DNA of 64,000 bases from Anomaloglossus baeobatrachus (taxonomy: Eukaryota > Chordata > Amphibia > Anura > Aromobatidae). Positions 9,573 through 20,102 of this stretch are shown here, piece after piece. Below the pieces are notes generated by a model that saw only the letters and a list, made by a program, of their open reading frames with translations, had not been told where the DNA came from and made no database searches. The DNA lies in the NCBI RefSeq assembly GCF_048569485.1, contig NC_134354.1, positions 454,704,807-454,768,806 of the forward strand. Reading direction: 5' to 3'. The translations under genes and the position numbers were made by a program. Each line of letters begins with the position of its first letter. The first letter of the stretch is position 1.

Positions 9573-10094
9573 CTGTGCATCTCAGCTGACTAGTCTGAGA
9601 CCTGGCGGCTTGTCTCCACACTGATTGTCTAGACTGACCGGTCCCTCTGGAGAACAGAGCTCTGAAGAGCCCCATCTGAATGGAGCAGAGGTTGCGCTTG
9701 TAGACCTCTGCTCCATTCATTCTCAATGGCACAGGCTATCCCAGGAGTCTCGGGGCAGTGAGAATTGTCTGTGCGGTCTATCCTGGTGCATTTTTTGGGG
9801 GGCTAAATCATATACTAGTTTACCATCTTTTACTGCTGCATGATCTGGTTCTGATGTTCCTATCACACTGGACATTGAGCAGCCCCAGTGATGCATTGTT
9901 TGTCACATCTTTCTATCATAGTAAGATATAACATTCTCTCCCAGTTCGTGTTAGTGTCTCTTCTGTAGGACTAGTCTTTCCTTCACTTGTGCATCGAGGA
10001 GCTTCAGATGACCATTACCCTGTCACTGAGGGAGAAAGCCACATTGATGTCACAGTTTAACTTTCTTTGGACCTTTTTAGTACCAGTCTCTGCA
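9573..10094 (+). other. intron 1, mostly unique; short hairpin at 9675-9715
   Basis: GGAGCAGAGGT...ACCTCTGCTCC (about 9680-9710) forms a hairpin, possibly a MITE remnant. Nothing else is recognised. Confidence 0.45.
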
Positions 10095-10097
10095 TTA

Positions 10098-10561
10098 GGC
10101 CGGGGCCACACGGGGACTACTGCGATCCCCTTGCATGAGACTCGGCTCGTGCTGGCAGTACAGCAGAGCCGAGTCTCATGCTTGTGTCCTTGCAACTGAG
10201 GTCCGTTCGTGCGAGCAGACCTCAGCTGCGGGGGGCGGGCCGGCACTCAGGAGGGGAGGGAGGGATTTCTCTCCCTCTCGCCTGTGTAGCCGGCTATAGA
10301 CATTCTCGCTCTGCACGCACGGTACACCGGTGTACCGCGAGTGCAGTGCGATTTTTCTCTCGCCCCATTCACTTGAATGGGTGCGAGAGAAAGAGTCTCG
10401 GATTACAATCGCAGCATGCTGCGATTGTTTTCTCGGTCCGATTAGGGCTGAGAAAATAATCGCTCATGTGTGCTGTCACACAGGCTAGAATTGGTCCGAG
10501 GGGAATGCGATGTTTTATCGCACTCCACTCGCACCGATTTTCTCGCCGTGTGGCTTAGGCC
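10098..10561. mobile_element. MITE, GGCCGGGGCCACACGG family
   Basis: Ends GGCCGGGGCCACACGG and CCGTGTGGCTTAGGCC are imperfect inverted repeats, flanked by TTA (10095-10097) and TAA (10562-10564). Mirrored subterminal CGAGTCTCATGC / GCATGAGACTCG occurs near 10135-10180. The interior includes a CTCCCTCTCGCC block and a CCATTCACTTGAATGGG palindrome. Non-coding. Confidence 0.65.
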
Positions 10562-10564
10562 TAA

Positions 10565-11206
10565 GAGGAACACCCTATAAGATCTTCCATTTTTATATGC
10601 TCTGGCCCAGTCTCTAGGCTTCACAATTTGGTCCTTGTTAGTCTCTTATCTCTTAGACTTGCCCACTTTTACTGCTTCCAACGTCTATTTTAAAGGAGAT
10701 TTCCCCCCCCCCCCCCCCCAAGATGGTTTTTCAATACTTCCCACCATGCTGTATAACTTTATAAGTATACTTGGCTTACTGACTTCCTACTTCTCTTCCA
10801 GTGCTTCCTATGTTCTCTGTGCTTCCCTTTCCAGCTGGATGGACATGTAGCCACAGCAACCAATTACTGACCGGATTTTGGTGTCCAACATGGCACCGTA
10901 GTGTCAAGTGATTGGCTTAATACGTCACACATCCGTCCAGTCAGAAGACAAAAAGCGGAGGATGAACAAGCATGACAGGCAATGATGAAGGAGAAATAGC
11001 TGGAATCAGTCAGCATATTTTGTTTTACAGAATGATGGATAATTTTGGGGGAGAAAAAATTCAAGTGCGGATAGCCCCTTTAAGAATTGACTGTTTTCAT
11101 GGTGCCTAATAGACCCTAGCATGGTGACACATGGTAGAATTGTGGCTCGATGTGGTTATGTCATGACAGTTGCAGCTGCTGTCAAATGAAAGCACTACAC
11201 TTATGG
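10565..11206 (+). other. intron 1, no gene; poly-C tract
   Basis: Contains a C run at about 10703-10719. Otherwise unclassified intronic sequence with no supported exon. Confidence 0.45.
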
Positions 11207-11209
11207 TAA

Positions 11210-11464
11210 GTTCACACAGTGCGTTTTTCGGGTGCATTTTTGGCCTCAAAACTGCGTGACTTTGCTTCCCCAGCAAAGTCTATGAGTTTTCATTTTTGCT
11301 GTCCGCACACAACTTTTTTTTTTTTTTTTTAAGCTGCGTTTTTGAGCTTAAAAAAAAAAAAAAAAATGGACATGTCAGTTCTTTCCTGCGTTTCCCCCCA
11401 TGCAATGCATTGGAAAAATGCAGAAAAACGCAGCGTCAAAAAAACGCAGCGTGTGCACATAGCT
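11210..11464. mobile_element. MITE, GTGCGTTTTTCGGGTGC family
   Basis: The left end GTTCACACAGTGCGTTTTTC faces the right end AAAACGCAGCGTGTGCACATAGC, flanked by TAA (11207-11209) and TTA. The arms include AAGTCTATGAGTTTTCATT and oligo-T/oligo-A mirrors. The same family forms the ends of the large element at 43958-46104. Confidence 0.65.
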
Positions 11465-11467
11465 TTA

Positions 11468-11866
11468 GGTTAAGGGTTGACCACCAATCAGATTATCAAG
11501 TTTTTGCCTTTAAAGGAATTGTATGCGATTGAAAACACAAGGCTATTTCCCTCCAGCGCCTCATCTGTCCATGGCTTGTCTGGTTCTGCTTCATGGCTGT
11601 GTTTTTAGAGACGGTGTCTTGGCAGAAATACCACACATAACCTGTTGACATGTGTGGTGCTGCTTTTGGAATAATTTTTCTATTGGCTTCCACCTCTTTA
11701 ATTACGTGGATTTATAGTATCACCAGTCATGGGCACTTTCTGAACAGGGGACCTTAGCAAAGCTTTCTTTCATTTTTGGATTTAGCAAGTTCCTAGAGAG
11801 AGGTCGGAGCAATATTACAATGTTACAGCATGTCCTAACAATACAATGTAGGAATACCCCATTTCA
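11468..11866 (+). other. intron 1, no recognised feature
   Basis: Unclassified sequence. A TTTAAAGGAATTGTATGCGATTG string near 11510 resembles the ends of small frog repeats but no partner was found. Confidence 0.4.
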
Positions 11867-12218
11867 AGGGGTTGTTTGGTGAAAACAAGCGGTCACCTAT
11901 CCACAGCATGGATGATAACTTGTTGAACGGTGACCGCTGGGACCCACAATGTTTGGCAGAACGAGGAACTTTTATTCCCGTTAGGATGGAACAGCACTGT
12001 GCATGTGTGACTGCCCCTCTGTTTATTCCCTGTGGGGCTGCGAGCCCTGCACGCGCTTGTTTCGACCGCGCAATTGAGAATGAAGGGAGCGGCAGTCTGG
12101 GTGTCTGCCCTCCGACATTTTGTAACAGATTAACAAAAAAAAATAATTCTCTATTGCCGATCAGTGCTGGTCCCTGTGGATAGCTGACAACTTGGTTAGA
12201 TTGGTCAACCCCTGTAAT
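11867..12218. repeat. interspersed repeat with AAGGGGTTG / CAACCCCT ends
   Basis: Left AAGGGGTTGTTTGGTGAAAA and right TTGGTCAACCCCTGTAA form short inverted ends. The interior has the mirrored pair CTATCCACAGCATGGATGATAAC and GTCCCTGTGGATAGCTGACA. This is consistent with an old MITE. Confidence 0.5.
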
Positions 12219-12744
12219 AAATAACCTTTTTTTTTTTTTCAGCTGCAGTTGCTAAGAAATGGTAAATTCTGGCTAAAAGCTGTTATTGATTCATGTTCAG
12301 CCTTCCGTGTTCAGGGCTATTGAAGTTATGTGCTAGCTAAAAGCGGTTCATGAGGCTTTCGTTCCGTGAGCTTAGCTGAGTCATATCCACGTGGAGGAGA
12401 CTTTCAACATCTACGGGTGTCTAAGTTCAGTTTATCTTGTGAGTTTTATAAGTTTAGCTTCAGTTCTCAACTTACAAGATTGGCAGATGTGGATTTCTGT
12501 AATGACTTACTGCACCATGCTGATTCATATAGTGACAGTCCGATCTGTACAGTAAATGGAGAGGCTGCGATCTGTCCCATGCACAGTTCTAATGTCTGGC
12601 CGTGCCTGCCTGTGACGTGGACAAAGGTACAAGGTGCGCACTAGAGAAATTCTATGTTTGCACTATGAGAACCTGAAGAGCTTCTGTCCTGATAAAGATG
12701 TCTAATGTCAGAGGTCTTCATCAGTCCTCATCCTGTCAATCAGG
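12219..12744 (+). other. intron 1, no recognised feature
   Basis: A poly-T run at 12226-12240 and otherwise unclassified sequence. No exon is supported. Confidence 0.45.
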
Positions 12745-12818
12745 GCTGTGGAGTCGGTAAGCCAAACCTGCGACTCAGACTCCTCAATTTCCCTTGCACC
12801 GACTCAGACTCCCACATA
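12745..12818. repeat. GGAGTCGGT...CGACTCAGACTCC short repeat
   Basis: Reads TGTGGAGTCGGTAAGCC, then TGCGACTCAGACTCCTC, then CACCGACTCAGACTCCC, a short interspersed module made of GACTC/GAGTC units. I recognise the pattern as a common dispersed repeat in amphibian DNA but cannot classify it. Confidence 0.4.
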
Positions 12819-12929
12819 TATTGCTTATATTTAAGTGAAAAATGTATTGTAGTACAATGTGAACATCAGACATTTAATCATTTTTTTGATACAATAATCA
12901 AGATATTTAGATAGTAATTGATAGAAATT

Positions 12930-14640
12930 ACCTTTTGGAAAACAGCAGAATCCGTTAACGGATTCCGCTGTTTCCCATAGACTTGTATGGATGACTGTGC
13001 CAAAAGTACCTACGTTGCTTCCGCCGGGTGGAAGGAACGCAGCATGTAACGTTTTTGAGCAGCGGAATCCTTTATTTTTTTCCACTGCACATGCTCATCT
13101 TTTTTTTTTTTTTTAATCACAAACTTTTATTTTGTCTCTCGGTGACCGAACGATCAGCTTTTGAGAGCGCTCAGCTGAGCGCCCGGCAGCCGGCTATTGA
13201 GAGCGCTCTGCTGAGCGCCCGGCTATTGAGAGCGCTCTGCTGAGCGCCCGGCTATTGAGAGCGCTCTGCTGAGCGCCCAGCTATTGAGAGCGCTCTGCTG
13301 AGCGCCCGGCTATTGAAAGCGCTCTGCTGAGCGCCCGGCTATTGAGAGCGCTCTGCTGAGCGCCCGGCTATTGAGAGCGCTCTGCTGAGCGCCCGGCTAT
13401 TGAGAGCGCTCTGCTGAGCGCCCGGCTATTGAGAGCGCTCTGCTGAGCGCCCGGCTATTGAGAGCGCTCTGCTGAGCGCCCGGCTATTGAGAGCGCTCTG
13501 CTGAGCGCCCAGCTATTGAGAGCGCTCTGCTGAGCGCCCGGCTATTGAAAGCGCTCTGCTGAGCGCCCGGCTATTGAGAGCGCTCTGCTGAGCGCCCGGC
13601 TATTGAGAGCGCTCTGCTGAGCGCCCGGCTATTGAGAGCGCTCTGCTGAGCGCCCGGCTATTGAGAGCGCTCTGCTGAGCGCCCGGCTATTGAGAGCGCT
13701 CTGCTGAGCGCCCGGCTATTGAGAGCGCTCTGCTGAGCGCCCGGCTATTGAGAGCGCTCTGCTGAGCGCCCGGCTATTGAGAGCGCTCTGCTGAGCGCCC
13801 GGCTATTGAGAGCGCTCTGCTGAGCGCCCGGCTATTGAGAGCGCTCTGCTGAGCGCCCGGCTATTGAGAGCGCTCTGCTGAGCGCCCGGCTATTGAGAGC
13901 GCTCTGCTGAGCGCCCGGCTATTGAGAGCGCTCTGCTGAGCGCCCGGCTATTGAGAGCGCTCTGCTGAGCGCCCGGCTATTGAGAGCGCTCTGCTGAGCG
14001 CCCGGCTATTGAGAGCGCTCTGCTGAGCGCCCGGCTATTGAGAGCGCTCTGCTGAGCGCCCGGCTATTGAGAGCGCTCTGCTGAGCGCCCGGCTATTGAG
14101 AGCGCTCTGCTGAGCGCCCGGCTATTGAGAGCGCTCTGCTGAGCGCCCGGCTATTGAGAGCGCTCTGCTGAGCGCCCGGCTATTGAGAGCGCTCTGCTGA
14201 GCGCCCGGCTATTGAGAGCGCTCTGCTGAGCGCCCGGCTATTGAGAGCGCTCTGCTGAGCGCCCGGCTATTGAGAGCGCTCTGCTGAGCGCCCGGCTATT
14301 GAGAGCGCTCTGCTGAGCAGCCGGCTATTGAGAGCGCTCTGCTGAGCAGCCGGCTATTGAGAGCGCTCTGCTGAGCAGCCGGCTATTGAGAGCGCTCTGC
14401 TGAGCAGCCGGCTATTGAGAGCGCTCTGCTGAGCAGCTGGGTGATCAGCTGATCGTTCACAATAGTCTGCCGCCGGTAAAACTGTAAAGAAAAAAAAAAA
14501 AGCTTTCCGTTGTTTTGTACGATCCGTTGCATCCGTTGTGCCATAATATGCAACGCATCAGTCACACAACGCAATGCAACATATGCCGTTCAAAAATGCA
14601 ACGGATGCCGTTCAATGCAAGTGTGAAAGTACCCTTAGAG
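12930..14640. mobile_element. foldback MITE carrying a 29-bp minisatellite in its loop
   Basis: The left arm (about 12930-13155) has AATCCGTTAACGGATTCCG and ends GTGACCGAACGATCAGCTT. The right arm (14440-14640) starts AGCTGATCGTTCAC and ends GTGAAAGTACCCTTA. The two inner edges are inverted copies of each other, so the array between them sits in the loop. Related end sequence (AACAGAATCCG...CGGATTCCGTTGTTT) appears at 39840-40166. No coding capacity. Confidence 0.6.
13155..14440. repeat. 29-bp minisatellite, about 44 copies
   Basis: The unit is TGAGCGCCCGGCTATTGAGA followed by GCGCTCTGC. Most copies are identical. The few variants (GCCCAGC, TTGAAAGC) occur twice in the same order about 230 bp apart, the sign of duplication of a multi-unit block. 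The last five copies carry GAGCAGCCGG in place of GAGCGCCCGG. Each unit contains the palindrome AGAGCGCTCT, so the array can form serial hairpins. Confidence 0.95.
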
Positions 14641-14978
14641 ATAAGTCATGTAGTAAGCGGATAATGTAGCCTGATATTGCACAGTTGGAAATCTGCTGAG
14701 CTGTTCTTTCAAGTAAGACTGTTGCTGGTTTCTGAGGTCCATAACATTTGAGACCCTGTTTTGTGCATGGTGAGCTATTTTGTTTTTATTAGGGATGTGT
14801 GGTGACCTCACCCCCACTCTGATTTTAATTTTTTTTATTTCTCATTATGGTGTTTAGCATATAGGTTCACTATCTTTTATATTTTGATAGGCATGTCTTT
14901 TACGGCTGGTGCAAAATTTAATTTTTTTTTAAATTAATATTACATGTATTTTTTGTTACATGTTTAAAAACATTTTTA

Positions 14979-14981
<3 letters not shown>
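14641..14981 (+). other. intron 1, AT-rich, no recognised feature
   Basis: Unclassified AT-rich intronic sequence leading into the AT microsatellite. Confidence 0.45.

Positions 14982-15073
<92 letters not shown>
14982..15073. repeat. (AT)n microsatellite
   Basis: About 45 dinucleotide repeats with one early interruption. The length is probably polymorphic, and assembly length may be unreliable. Confidence 0.95.
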
Positions 15074-15074
<1 letters not shown>

Positions 15075-15091
15075 CTGCAGTTGTTTGATCG

Positions 15092-16505
15092 TTGACACTT
15101 CAGTGCCTTAACCAAGTATTCATACTCCGTGACCTTACCCACGTTTTTTCACGTTACACCCACAAACTTGAATATATTTTATTGGGAATTTGTGATTTTT
15201 ACCGACATAAAGTAGCAAGTTTTTGTGAAGTGTAAATAAATGATAAACTGTTTTCTAAATATTGTAAAAATATAAACCTAAAAATGTGAAGCCTGAATAA
15301 AGTCCTGACTGACAAATTGTCTTTCACCTAATTAATAAATTGAGTCCACCTGTGTGGTATCCTCAGTATAACTACATCTGTTCTGTGAAGGCCTGAGAGG
15401 TTTGTTCGCTCACATTAGAGATCAGATATCATGAAAACTAAGGAACACACCAGACAGGTCAGAGATAAAGTTGGCGAGAAGAGTATTAAAAAAAAAAACA
15501 AAACATGGCCCAAGCTTTGAACATGTCACAGAGCACTGTTCAATTCATCATTCAAAAATAGGAGCATGACGCAACTGCAAACCAACCAAGATATGGCCGT
15601 ACATCTAAACTGACATCCCAGGCAAAGAGAGCACTTATTAGGGAATTGGCCAAGAGGCCTCTGGAGGAACTTTCAAGATTCACAGCTCAAGCTGGAGAAT
15701 TTGGCCACATGACACATGTCATAAACTCCTTTATGGATGAATGTCAAGGAGAAAGTAATTTTTGAAAGTCCTAAGAAGTCCCGTTTGCTCTTTGCAAAAA
15801 GCCTTGTAGGGCACACAGCGAACATGTGGGAGAAGGTGCTCTGGTCAGATGAAACCAAAGCAGATCTTTTTGGGCTAAATGCAAAACGCTCTGTGGCAGA
15901 AAACGCCATTCATCACCACTGTCAAACATGATGGCAACACAATGCTGTGGAGAGGCTTTTCTTCAGCAGGGGCAGGGAAGCTGATTTTCTTCCAGGATTG
16001 ACCTGTATTTAGCGCCATCTGTTAGAGGCTGTAAAAGACTACAGACTGGAGTGTAGAGTCACCTTCCATCACAACAATGACACTTAACATACTGCAAGAG
16101 CTACAATTTATGGTTTATATCAAAGCATATTCATGTGTGTGAATGGCCTAAATCCCATTAAGAATCTGTGGAAGACTTGAATTGCTGCTCACAGACTCCT
16201 CCGTCCAATCTCACTGAGCTGCAGCTACTTTGGGAAGAAATGTCAGCCTCTAGATGTGCAAAGCTGATACAGACCCCCGGAGACTTGCAGCAGTGAAAGT
16301 TGGTCCTACGACGTATTGACTCAGAATACAAATGTAGGTTAAAATTTTCAGATTTGTATATTTAAAATATTTAGGAAACAATTTATCATTTAACTTTTAT
16401 ACTTCACAAATACTTGCTACTTTGTGTTGGTATATCACATAAAATACATGTAAGTTTGTGGGTGTAGTGTAAAATTCACCGGCTATGAAAACTTTTTTAA
16501 GAAAA
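15092..16505 (+). mobile_element. degenerate Tc1/mariner-superfamily transposon (Tc1-like)
   Basis: The left end CAGTGCCTTAACCAAGTATT and following text (CACGTTACACCCACAAACTTG) match, inverted, the right end around 16380-16505 (CAAGTTTGTGGGTGT-like and ACTTCACAAATACTTGCTACTT), giving terminal inverted repeats of about 130-200 bp. Between them a + strand transposase relic is readable: a helix-turn-helix region near 15500-15600, VLWSDETK near 15838-15861 with the first catalytic Asp kept, HHNND near 16070 where the second Asp appears as Asn, and NPIKNLW near 16155 where the catalytic Glu is Lys. Stops and shifts are frequent. It is an old, inactive copy, clearly more decayed than the Tc1 element at 49667-51224. 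Confidence 0.8.
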
Positions 16506-16913
16506 TGTATGTACTGCATTACCACAGTATTGCAGTAAATAGTAAAAATCAGTGTCTTATGAAGTTTAGCTGGTAGTTAAGTTCAACAGCAGAACCAAGA
16601 TCGCAGCGATGGGGGGCCTTCAGAAGGAATTAAGGCTTCAATATAACCAACTGGTGCCCCAAAATCTCATTATGGAGGGGGCGATGGCAGTCAGTGCATG
16701 TGAGCATTGTCATCCACTTAATTTAAACACAGTTGTCAGATTTAAATGGTTAATATCAGCGATCAACTCTGGCCTCAGCCATTACATGTGTGTCTAATGG
16801 TAATGTAATATAGGTGGCATCAGATGTGTATGTAGAGAGCTAAAGCTCTGAAGCCCTCTCTTCACATGCTGTCACCCCAACAAGCACTTACAGTGCAGTT
16901 ATGTCATATTACA
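16506..16913 (+). other. intron 1, no recognised feature
   Basis: Unclassified intronic sequence with no supported exon or repeat. Confidence 0.45.
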
Positions 16914-17283
16914 TTAAACGGGTTGTCCACAGCTTGGTCTGCCCCTTCTAAATCTCCATGGCCCTCCCCCAAGTAAAATAACACTTACACTTCCCTCCGG
17001 TGTTGCTGCAGCGGTGTCGACAATGCCTCTCCTGGGAATCCCATGACACTTTGTTAATTTTTTACCTCCAGCCAGTCGGTGGTTATTTCACTCTGCCCGC
17101 CTTTGGGTGAATCACATACATCCAGAAGAAGCAAGTGCTTACTGCTCTCACTTCCTGTTGATGTATGTGATTTTTGTCTGAAGGCCGGCAGAGTGAGGCC
17201 AGCTTGTGACCTAGCGTCATGGGATCCCCAAGAGTGGCAGCAACTGTACTAGAGGTGAGTGTTATTTTAGCACCCTAAGAGGG
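16914..17283. repeat. palindromic interspersed repeat (GTAAAATAACACTTACAC)
   Basis: The left AAATAACACTTACACTTCCC faces the right GGTGAGTGTTATTTTAGC. GGTGTTGCTGCAGCGG faces GTGGCAGCAACTG. GGGAATCCCATGACACT faces AGCGTCATGGGATCCCC. The whole unit is an imperfect palindrome of about 370 bp. Confidence 0.6.
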
Positions 17284-17355
17284 GTTATTGCACTTCACTA
17301 CAATAAATGTTGCCTTACACTGTTGCCTGGTGATTTGCAAAACCTCAACCCTTAA

Positions 17356-17700
17356 GGGTATGTGCCCACGATCAGGACTCGCTGCGTTCAGAGCACAGCG
17401 GGTCCTGACCGGGGGGGGGCCGCATGTCTCCTCTACAGTAGAATGCAGGAGACCACAGCTGTCCGGGCCCAAAATCAGGATTCAGTCCGCTGCGGTCTCT
17501 CGCTTGTGTTGTCCCTACGGAGGGCGCAGGCAATTCCGCAGCAAACGATTGACATGCTGCGGTCTGGAAAGCTACTTCAGGTCATTGTTTGCTGTGGAAA
17601 AAACAAGCACAGTGGGCACGGGATTTCTAGGAATCCCCTTCACTATGCTTGTTCTGCACACCGCAGCGGTTTGGACGCAGCTGACGTATATCACGCACCC
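17356..17700. mobile_element. Harbinger-like MITE just upstream of exon 2
   Basis: Flanked by TAA at 17353-17355 and 17701-17703. The left end is GGGTATGTGCCCACGATCAG and the right end TATATCACGCACCC. The interior carries GCTGCGTTCAGAGCAC and CACCGCAGCGGTTTGGACGCAGC as mirrored segments. It ends 160 bp before exon 2. A related unit lies at 42505-42742. Confidence 0.6.
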
Positions 17701-17860
17701 TAACAGTAGTAATTGTCCCTCACCATGTAAATGAGAAAAGAAGCTATTTATATTGTGAAGCTGAAACGTTTAGTAAAGGGCATATGTAGATCTTTTTTTT
17801 TCCCCTTGTGACAGGGCAATAACTGTGTTGGGCTCTTCATCTTTGTTTTCTGTCTTGCAG

Positions 17861-17970
17861 ATACGGTCGAGGATTTGGTCTATTGGGGTCCATATTTGGA
17901 AAGGATAGTGTAATGAATCAACCAAACAGTGTCTTTGGGCTTATATTTTATTCTCTACAGATGCTACTCG
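17861..17970 (+). CDS. VKORC1L1: VKORC1L1 coding exon 2
   Basis: Preceded by a pyrimidine-rich acceptor ending TCTTGCAG and followed by the donor GTGAGT. It encodes residues 64-101, starting by completing Arg64. [16 protein letters not shown] is the luminal loop and horizontal helix, followed by [15 protein letters not shown], the family signature leading into the second membrane helix. The NQPNS asparagines correspond to the substrate-contacting region around Asn80 of VKORC1. The exon length, 110 nt, matches exon 2 of vertebrate VKOR genes. It splits the Gly101 codon after one base. Flanking intron sequence is free of recognisable repeats for about 160 bp upstream and 600 bp downstream. Confidence 0.95.
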
Positions 17971-18639
17971 GTGAGTACTTTTATCATTCTTTTCACTGTG
18001 TAGTTTGCATTGACAAGGGATTGATCTTTTGAGAGATGAAAAGCCTCAACAAAGAGTAGTTTAGTTTATAGTTGGACCATTAAGTATGACGAGGAGTCAG
18101 ATTACATGTGATCTGCCATTTATGATGTCGGCTGAGAAAGTGTTGAAGCACACTAAAGATCTGCCATATGTCCTGCCCCAGGGTGTAGATGACCAGACTT
18201 GCGTCACTTAGTGAAATGTTCCACTGTTTATCGGACTGCCTTTCTGGAACTTCTTATGTTATCTGTCACCTAATAAAGACACCATGGTATGGAATATTTT
18301 TATCCTTATTCAGTCCTGTAACAAGCAGTTACTGGGAGTTTGTTCATTTGGCTTGGTGTCTGAGCAGAAGCATCTCTTCACAGATTGGATTTCAGCTACC
18401 AGGATCTTGCACTTCTGTAAAGTGCTCTGTAGTTTCCGTTTAAGGTGTAAAACAAGGAAAGAAAACCAGTTTCACATGTGACTACCGAACTGTAATTGTT
18501 GCCTTATTTACCTGTTGTCTTTTTGTTAGTTCTCAATTATGATTAAGCTTAAACACTGCTTACACACTGTTTTTTTTTAACTGTAGGTAAAATACCGCAA
18601 ACCGCATTTGACAGGATCCTGTGTTTTCAAAGTGCAACA
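17971..18639 (+). other. intron 2, 5' part, no recognised feature
   Basis: Unique-looking intronic sequence after the exon 2 donor. No second exon candidate. Confidence 0.5.
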
Positions 18640-19215
18640 GCAATTGTTATTTTACCGTTTCCTGGATGCAGCGGGACACAGAATTTATTGGCCGGCACTG
18701 GAGTCAGCTGATCGGGTGTCAGCTGAACTCCTCCTGGTCTCACAGCCGCACACGCTGCGATGGATGCAGGTTAACAGCTGTCACTGCCTGCTGCCGATCA
18801 CGTGTGATCGTGTGCGGGCTGTGTGGTCAGGAGTTCAGCTGAGTTCAGATCACCTGACTCCAGTGTCGGCCGATTACTTGTTCTGTGTCCTGCTGCATGC
18901 ATAACAGCGTGTGAGGTCAGCTGAGTTCGGCCGGCACTGGAGTCAGCTGATCTGAACTCGGCTGAACTCCTGACTTCATAGCCAGTAGAATAAGTAATCA
19001 GGTCAGCTGACTCCAGAGTCAGCCAATTACTTGTTCTGTGTCCCACTGCATCCATTGCAGCGTGTGCGGGCTGGAGTATCAGCAGACTCCAGTGCCGGCT
19101 GAACTCAGATGACCTCACAGCCCGCAAACGCAATGGATGCAGGGGGACACAGAACAAGTAATCAGCAGACCTTGGAGTCAGCTGATCTGATTACGTGTTC
19201 TGCTGGCTGTGTAGT
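18640..19215. repeat. clustered inverted GAGTCAGCTGATC / GATCAGCTGACTC repeat
   Basis: The modules GGCCGGCACTGGAGTCAGCT, GATGGATGCAG...GACACAGAA and AGTTCAGCTGAACTCC recur at least four times in both orientations, so the block is a nested palindrome. The module GACACAGAATTTATTGGCCG at 18675 matches GACACAGAACAAGTAATC at 19147 and its inverse at 18885 and 19035. Probably the loop of a foldback element. Confidence 0.6.
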
Positions 19216-19700
19216 CAGGAGTAGGGATGAGTGAGCAGTAAAATGCTCGGGTGCTCGATAAGCGAAGCCCATGTTGATTTTTGTTTTTTTTAAATTTATT
19301 AAAAAAATTAAAAAACCCTAAACACATAACCCTAACCCTAGGGTTAGGGGTAAAAAAAAATGCATGGGCTCCCGCTGCATTTTCTATTGCAAAGGGTAAC
19401 CCAAGTAGTTGCTGGCTGCTAACCTCTACTTTCATCTTCTGGCGCTGTATCCGACTCTTCCAGCGGCCTTGGTGCTGGGTGGCACGCTGGGTAATAAGGG
19501 GTTAATACCAGCTTCGTTTTACCAGCTGGTATAAAGCTCGAGATTCTTAATGTCAGGCCAAGTTTGACCCGGCCATTAAGAATCTCCAATAAAGGGTTAA
19601 AAGAAAGACACCACACATTGAAAAAATACTTTATTAGAAATAAATACACACACACTTAGGGACTCCATCTTTATTACTCCCTCTCAACCCTCCACGATCC
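19216..19700. repeat. interspersed repeat with telomere-like palindrome
   Basis: Begins AGGGATGAGTGAGCAG, related to the GAGCACTACCATG family. It contains CTAAACACATAACCCTAA, a perfect 20-bp palindrome of two CCCTAA and two TTAGGG units (19330-19349), ATGCATGGGCTCCCGCTGC, then TTAATACCAGC...GCTGGTATAAAG (hairpin, 19504-19533) and AATACTTTATTAGAAATAAA. Similar modules occur at 35530-35580 and 37000-37200. Confidence 0.5.
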
Positions 19701-19849
19701 TGGTCTTCTGTCTGAGAGAGAGATTTCTGTACTGACCCTGCCAGGCTGCTTTCTGGGCATGCTCAGTACAGACAACAGGATACAGCGACTTCTGGTGCAG
19801 ACTGCAGAAGGTTCCGGCACCCATTGAAAGACTTTGCAGGTACCTCCTC

Positions 19850-20102
19850 AATCTAACGGATCCAGTGAAATGCAGTATTTTGCCCGAGGACAAAAATGCT
19901 GCAAGTAGCGTTTTTGAAAAATGGTAAAATACCACATCTTACCGGATCCAGTGTGTGCCGCATGTGAACGCATGTTGCTGCAATTCCATTGCAAATGCAT
20001 TGAAATGACAGCGCATTTGTAATGGATCCGACTTTGCAGCAAAAAATCCATTTGTGCCGCAGTTAAAAAAAACAAAAAACCGTAGTGTGAAAGCAGCCTT
20101 AG
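19850..20102. mobile_element. MITE fragment, AACGGATCCAGTG / CACTACGG type
   Basis: AACGGATCCAGTGAAATG and ACCGGATCCAGTGTGTGCC are repeated, and the right end is CGTAGTGTGAAAGCAGCCTTA, the style of the dispersed inverted-end elements of this window. Incomplete. Confidence 0.4.

Noticed and set aside
13155-14440. Possible CRISPR-like array (29-bp repeats)
   Set aside because: No spacers. Units abut without unique sequence, in a vertebrate intron. It is a minisatellite.
19313-19350. Interstitial telomere or chromosome fusion scar
   Set aside because: Only two repeat units on each side, embedded in a dispersed repeat. Far too short for a fusion site.
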